The notes under the pieces: model-generated
Database searches by the model: none
Told to the model about the DNA's origin: nothing
What the model saw: the letters and a program-made list of their open reading frames with translations, nothing else
Program-made: the position numbers and the translations under genes
Assembly: GCA_039027855.1 (NCBI GenBank)
Contig: JBCCJI010000014.1
Coordinates: 1 to 64,000 of the forward strand
Length of the DNA stretch: 64,000 nucleotides
Source of the DNA: Thermohalobaculum sp039027855
GTDB lineage: Bacteria; Pseudomonadota; Alphaproteobacteria; Rhodobacterales; Rhodobacteraceae
Reading direction: 5' to 3'
Part shown: positions 63,114 through 64,000 of the stretch, piece after piece
How the letters are laid out: every line of letters begins with the position of its first letter
Position numbering within the stretch: the first letter of the stretch is position 1

Positions 63114-63358
63114 ACCGTGACGGGGCGCCTTAAGGCCGCTGGCGGCGCAAGCTCCGCGCCGCCAAACAGGGTCAGCGCCTGGATGCCCGGCGTGATCCCG
63201 TCGGTCCGCCCGATCACCGTCGCGCGCCCAAGCGCCTGGCCCTGGTCATCGATCATCAGCGCCGCATCCCCGGCGCCATAGGGCGCGTTGGGATCGGTCT
63301 CGACCACCAGCGTGACAACCCAACCATCCTCCGCCGGTGGCGGCACGAATTGTGACAT
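63110..63358 (-). CDS. Small hypothetical protein
   Basis: An 82-residue protein starting MSQFVPPPAEDGW. It contains VVTLVVETDPNAPYGAGDAAL and GRATVIGRTDGITPGI, which reads as a compact beta-rich domain, and ends TV after APPAALRR. I do not recognise a family. I chose ATG 63356-63358 because GAGGGA sits about seven bases upstream; ATG 63362-63364 is an alternative. It is divergent from the DUF1826 gene, so the Zur-like site might influence both. Confidence 0.55.
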   Translation of the reverse strand: MSQFVPPPAEDGWVVTLVVETDPNAPYGAGDAALMIDDQGQALGRATVIGRTDGITPGIQALTLFGGAELAPPAALRRPVTV

Positions 63359-63532
63359 CCCCATTCCCTCGCTCCCCCAAGCGATGCGCCTGCCGCGCAG
63401 ACTGCGACAAGCCCGTTGACGTTCGATTGAAGTCGCGGCGAGGCGGGGCACAGATGCTGCGACCGATGCGCCGCGGTGGGTTGCAGATCTCGCCTAACGG
63501 TGGCCTGCGACCGTCTGGACGGGTCGGCAGAA

Positions 63533-63547
63533 TGTTATAAAGTAACA
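63533..63547. promoter_or_regulatory. Candidate Zur (zinc uptake regulator) box
   Basis: TGTTATAAAGTAACA has perfect arms TGTTA/TAACA around a 5-base AT-rich spacer, in an otherwise GC-rich sequence. It matches the general TGTTATA-TATAACA form of Fur-family Zur boxes and lies 51 bp before the DUF1826 start. DUF1826 genes are commonly zinc-regulated, which supports the call. Confidence 0.6.
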
Positions 63548-63597
63548 GCCCTACGAGGCCACGGGGCGCGGGCGACCGCTGTGGAGAGAGCGAGCCT

Positions 63598-64000
63598 ATG
63601 GTTGCCAGCATGCCGCTGCGTGAGATCATGCGTGACAGGATCGTCGGGGTCGGCATGGCCAAGGCCCCGGATGGCCTGCAAAAGATCCGTCATCGCGGCT
63701 GTTCGGCGGTGATCTGGAACCGAACGCCGCCGCCTGGTTTTGTTCGGTGGATCGACTGTCTCGACCCCGCGCGCCTCCCGCGCGCCCGCGTGGTGGTGCC
63801 TCTGGACGAGGTGGCCGCAACCGTCGCGGCGCTTTGTACCGAGAGCGCGATGCCCCCCGGAGAGCATTGCGACTGGTTCATCGACGACGTGGCACGGCTT
63901 GCCCTACTGTTCGCCGCGCAGATGTCAGCGGCCGGGATCGACACCCCGTTCCTGCGCCTGCGCCTCGATGCGGTGACGACCGATTCCTGCCGGCGTTTCC
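63598..64000 (+). CDS. DUF1826 protein, N-terminal part (runs off the right edge)
   Basis: The open frame from ATG 63598 continues to the window end without a stop (134 codons). It begins MVASMPLREIMRDRIVG. The segments AVIWNRTPPPGFVRWID, HCDWFIDDVARLALLFA and FLRLRLDAVTTDSCRRF match the DUF1826 family as I know it; the family continues with a conserved FHVD motif beyond the edge. The function is unknown, though such genes are often found next to CobW-type zinc chaperones under Zur control. No strong ribosome-binding site is visible (GAGAG at about 63584). Confidence 0.78.
   Translation, partial: MVASMPLREIMRDRIVGVGMAKAPDGLQKIRHRGCSAVIWNRTPPPGFVRWIDCLDPARLPRARVVVPLDEVAATVAALCTESAMPPGEHCDWFIDDVARLALLFAAQMSAAGIDTPFLRLRLDAVTTDSCRRF

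Noticed and set aside
1..64000. CRISPR arrays, toxin-antitoxin pairs and phage-defence genes
   Set aside because: I saw no regularly spaced repeats, no Cas-like proteins and no recognisable defence domain. The ribbon-helix-helix segment at 62208 belongs to a membrane protein and has no toxin partner.

Overview
The window is a GC-rich stretch of a Gram-negative chromosome, most likely from an alphaproteobacterium (Rhodobacterales or a relative; this is inference). Pointers are a TctABC uptake system, TamA/TamB, an HAE1-type RND pump, a DUF1826 gene behind a Zur-like box, an oxyR/katG divergent pair, a MetA of the acetyl-CoA type, and several Tat-type signal peptides. I see no CRISPR array, rRNA gene or replication origin. 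One tRNA gene is present.

Layout. 1-1816: edge of a mobile region, with the start of a transposase orfA on the minus strand and a large serine recombinase whose 3' end runs antisense through tRNA-Arg(ACG). 2215-6278: ppk2, an alpha/beta-hydrolase lipoprotein, metA and a thioredoxin-fold protein. 6518-12174: a tightly coupled minus-strand operon, UbiA-HAD fusion > GT-C glycosyltransferase > GtrA > DprE1-like > DprE2-like. Its parts match a lipid-linked arabinofuranose donor pathway. 12694-22354: a minus-strand amide-uptake operon (Tat-exported binding protein, two permeases, two ATPases, two amidases) in which the second ATPase is fused to an amidase, with a flotillin gene upstream. 22769-25957: tctBA divergent from tctC. 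26406-35653: a surface-polysaccharide locus with gmd, fcl, five glycosyltransferases and a Wzx-like flippase. 35697-42054: a DUF808 membrane protein, a nucleoside-type ABC transporter (ATPase and two permeases) coupled to gpt, and an orphan ParA-like ATPase. 42189-46574: RND permease and adaptor. 46752-53824: tamA-tamB. 53960-56736: an acetylpolyamine-amidohydrolase-like gene divergent from a GNAT-nitrilase fusion. 56786-61900: a GT39-like protein, oxyR and katG. 61901-64000: a ribbon-helix-helix/transmembrane/EF-hand protein, a small hypothetical gene and a partial DUF1826 gene preceded by a Zur-like palindrome.

How the genes work together. Four ATGA or TGATG overlaps and short gaps define most operons. 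The five-gene DprE-like operon supplies every step expected for making, flipping and transferring a decaprenyl-phosphate-arabinose-like donor. In the amide operon, uptake and hydrolysis are genetically and, in one protein, physically linked. The most unusual single protein is the one at 62208-63026: a cytoplasmic CopG/Arc-like DNA-binding segment, one membrane helix and four canonical EF-hand loops on the far side. It looks like a possible one-component transmembrane calcium sensor.

At the sequence level, short perfect tandem duplications recur at gene ends and in intergenic DNA. One of them duplicates a ribosome-binding site and start codon, and so creates a nine-codon leader cistron.
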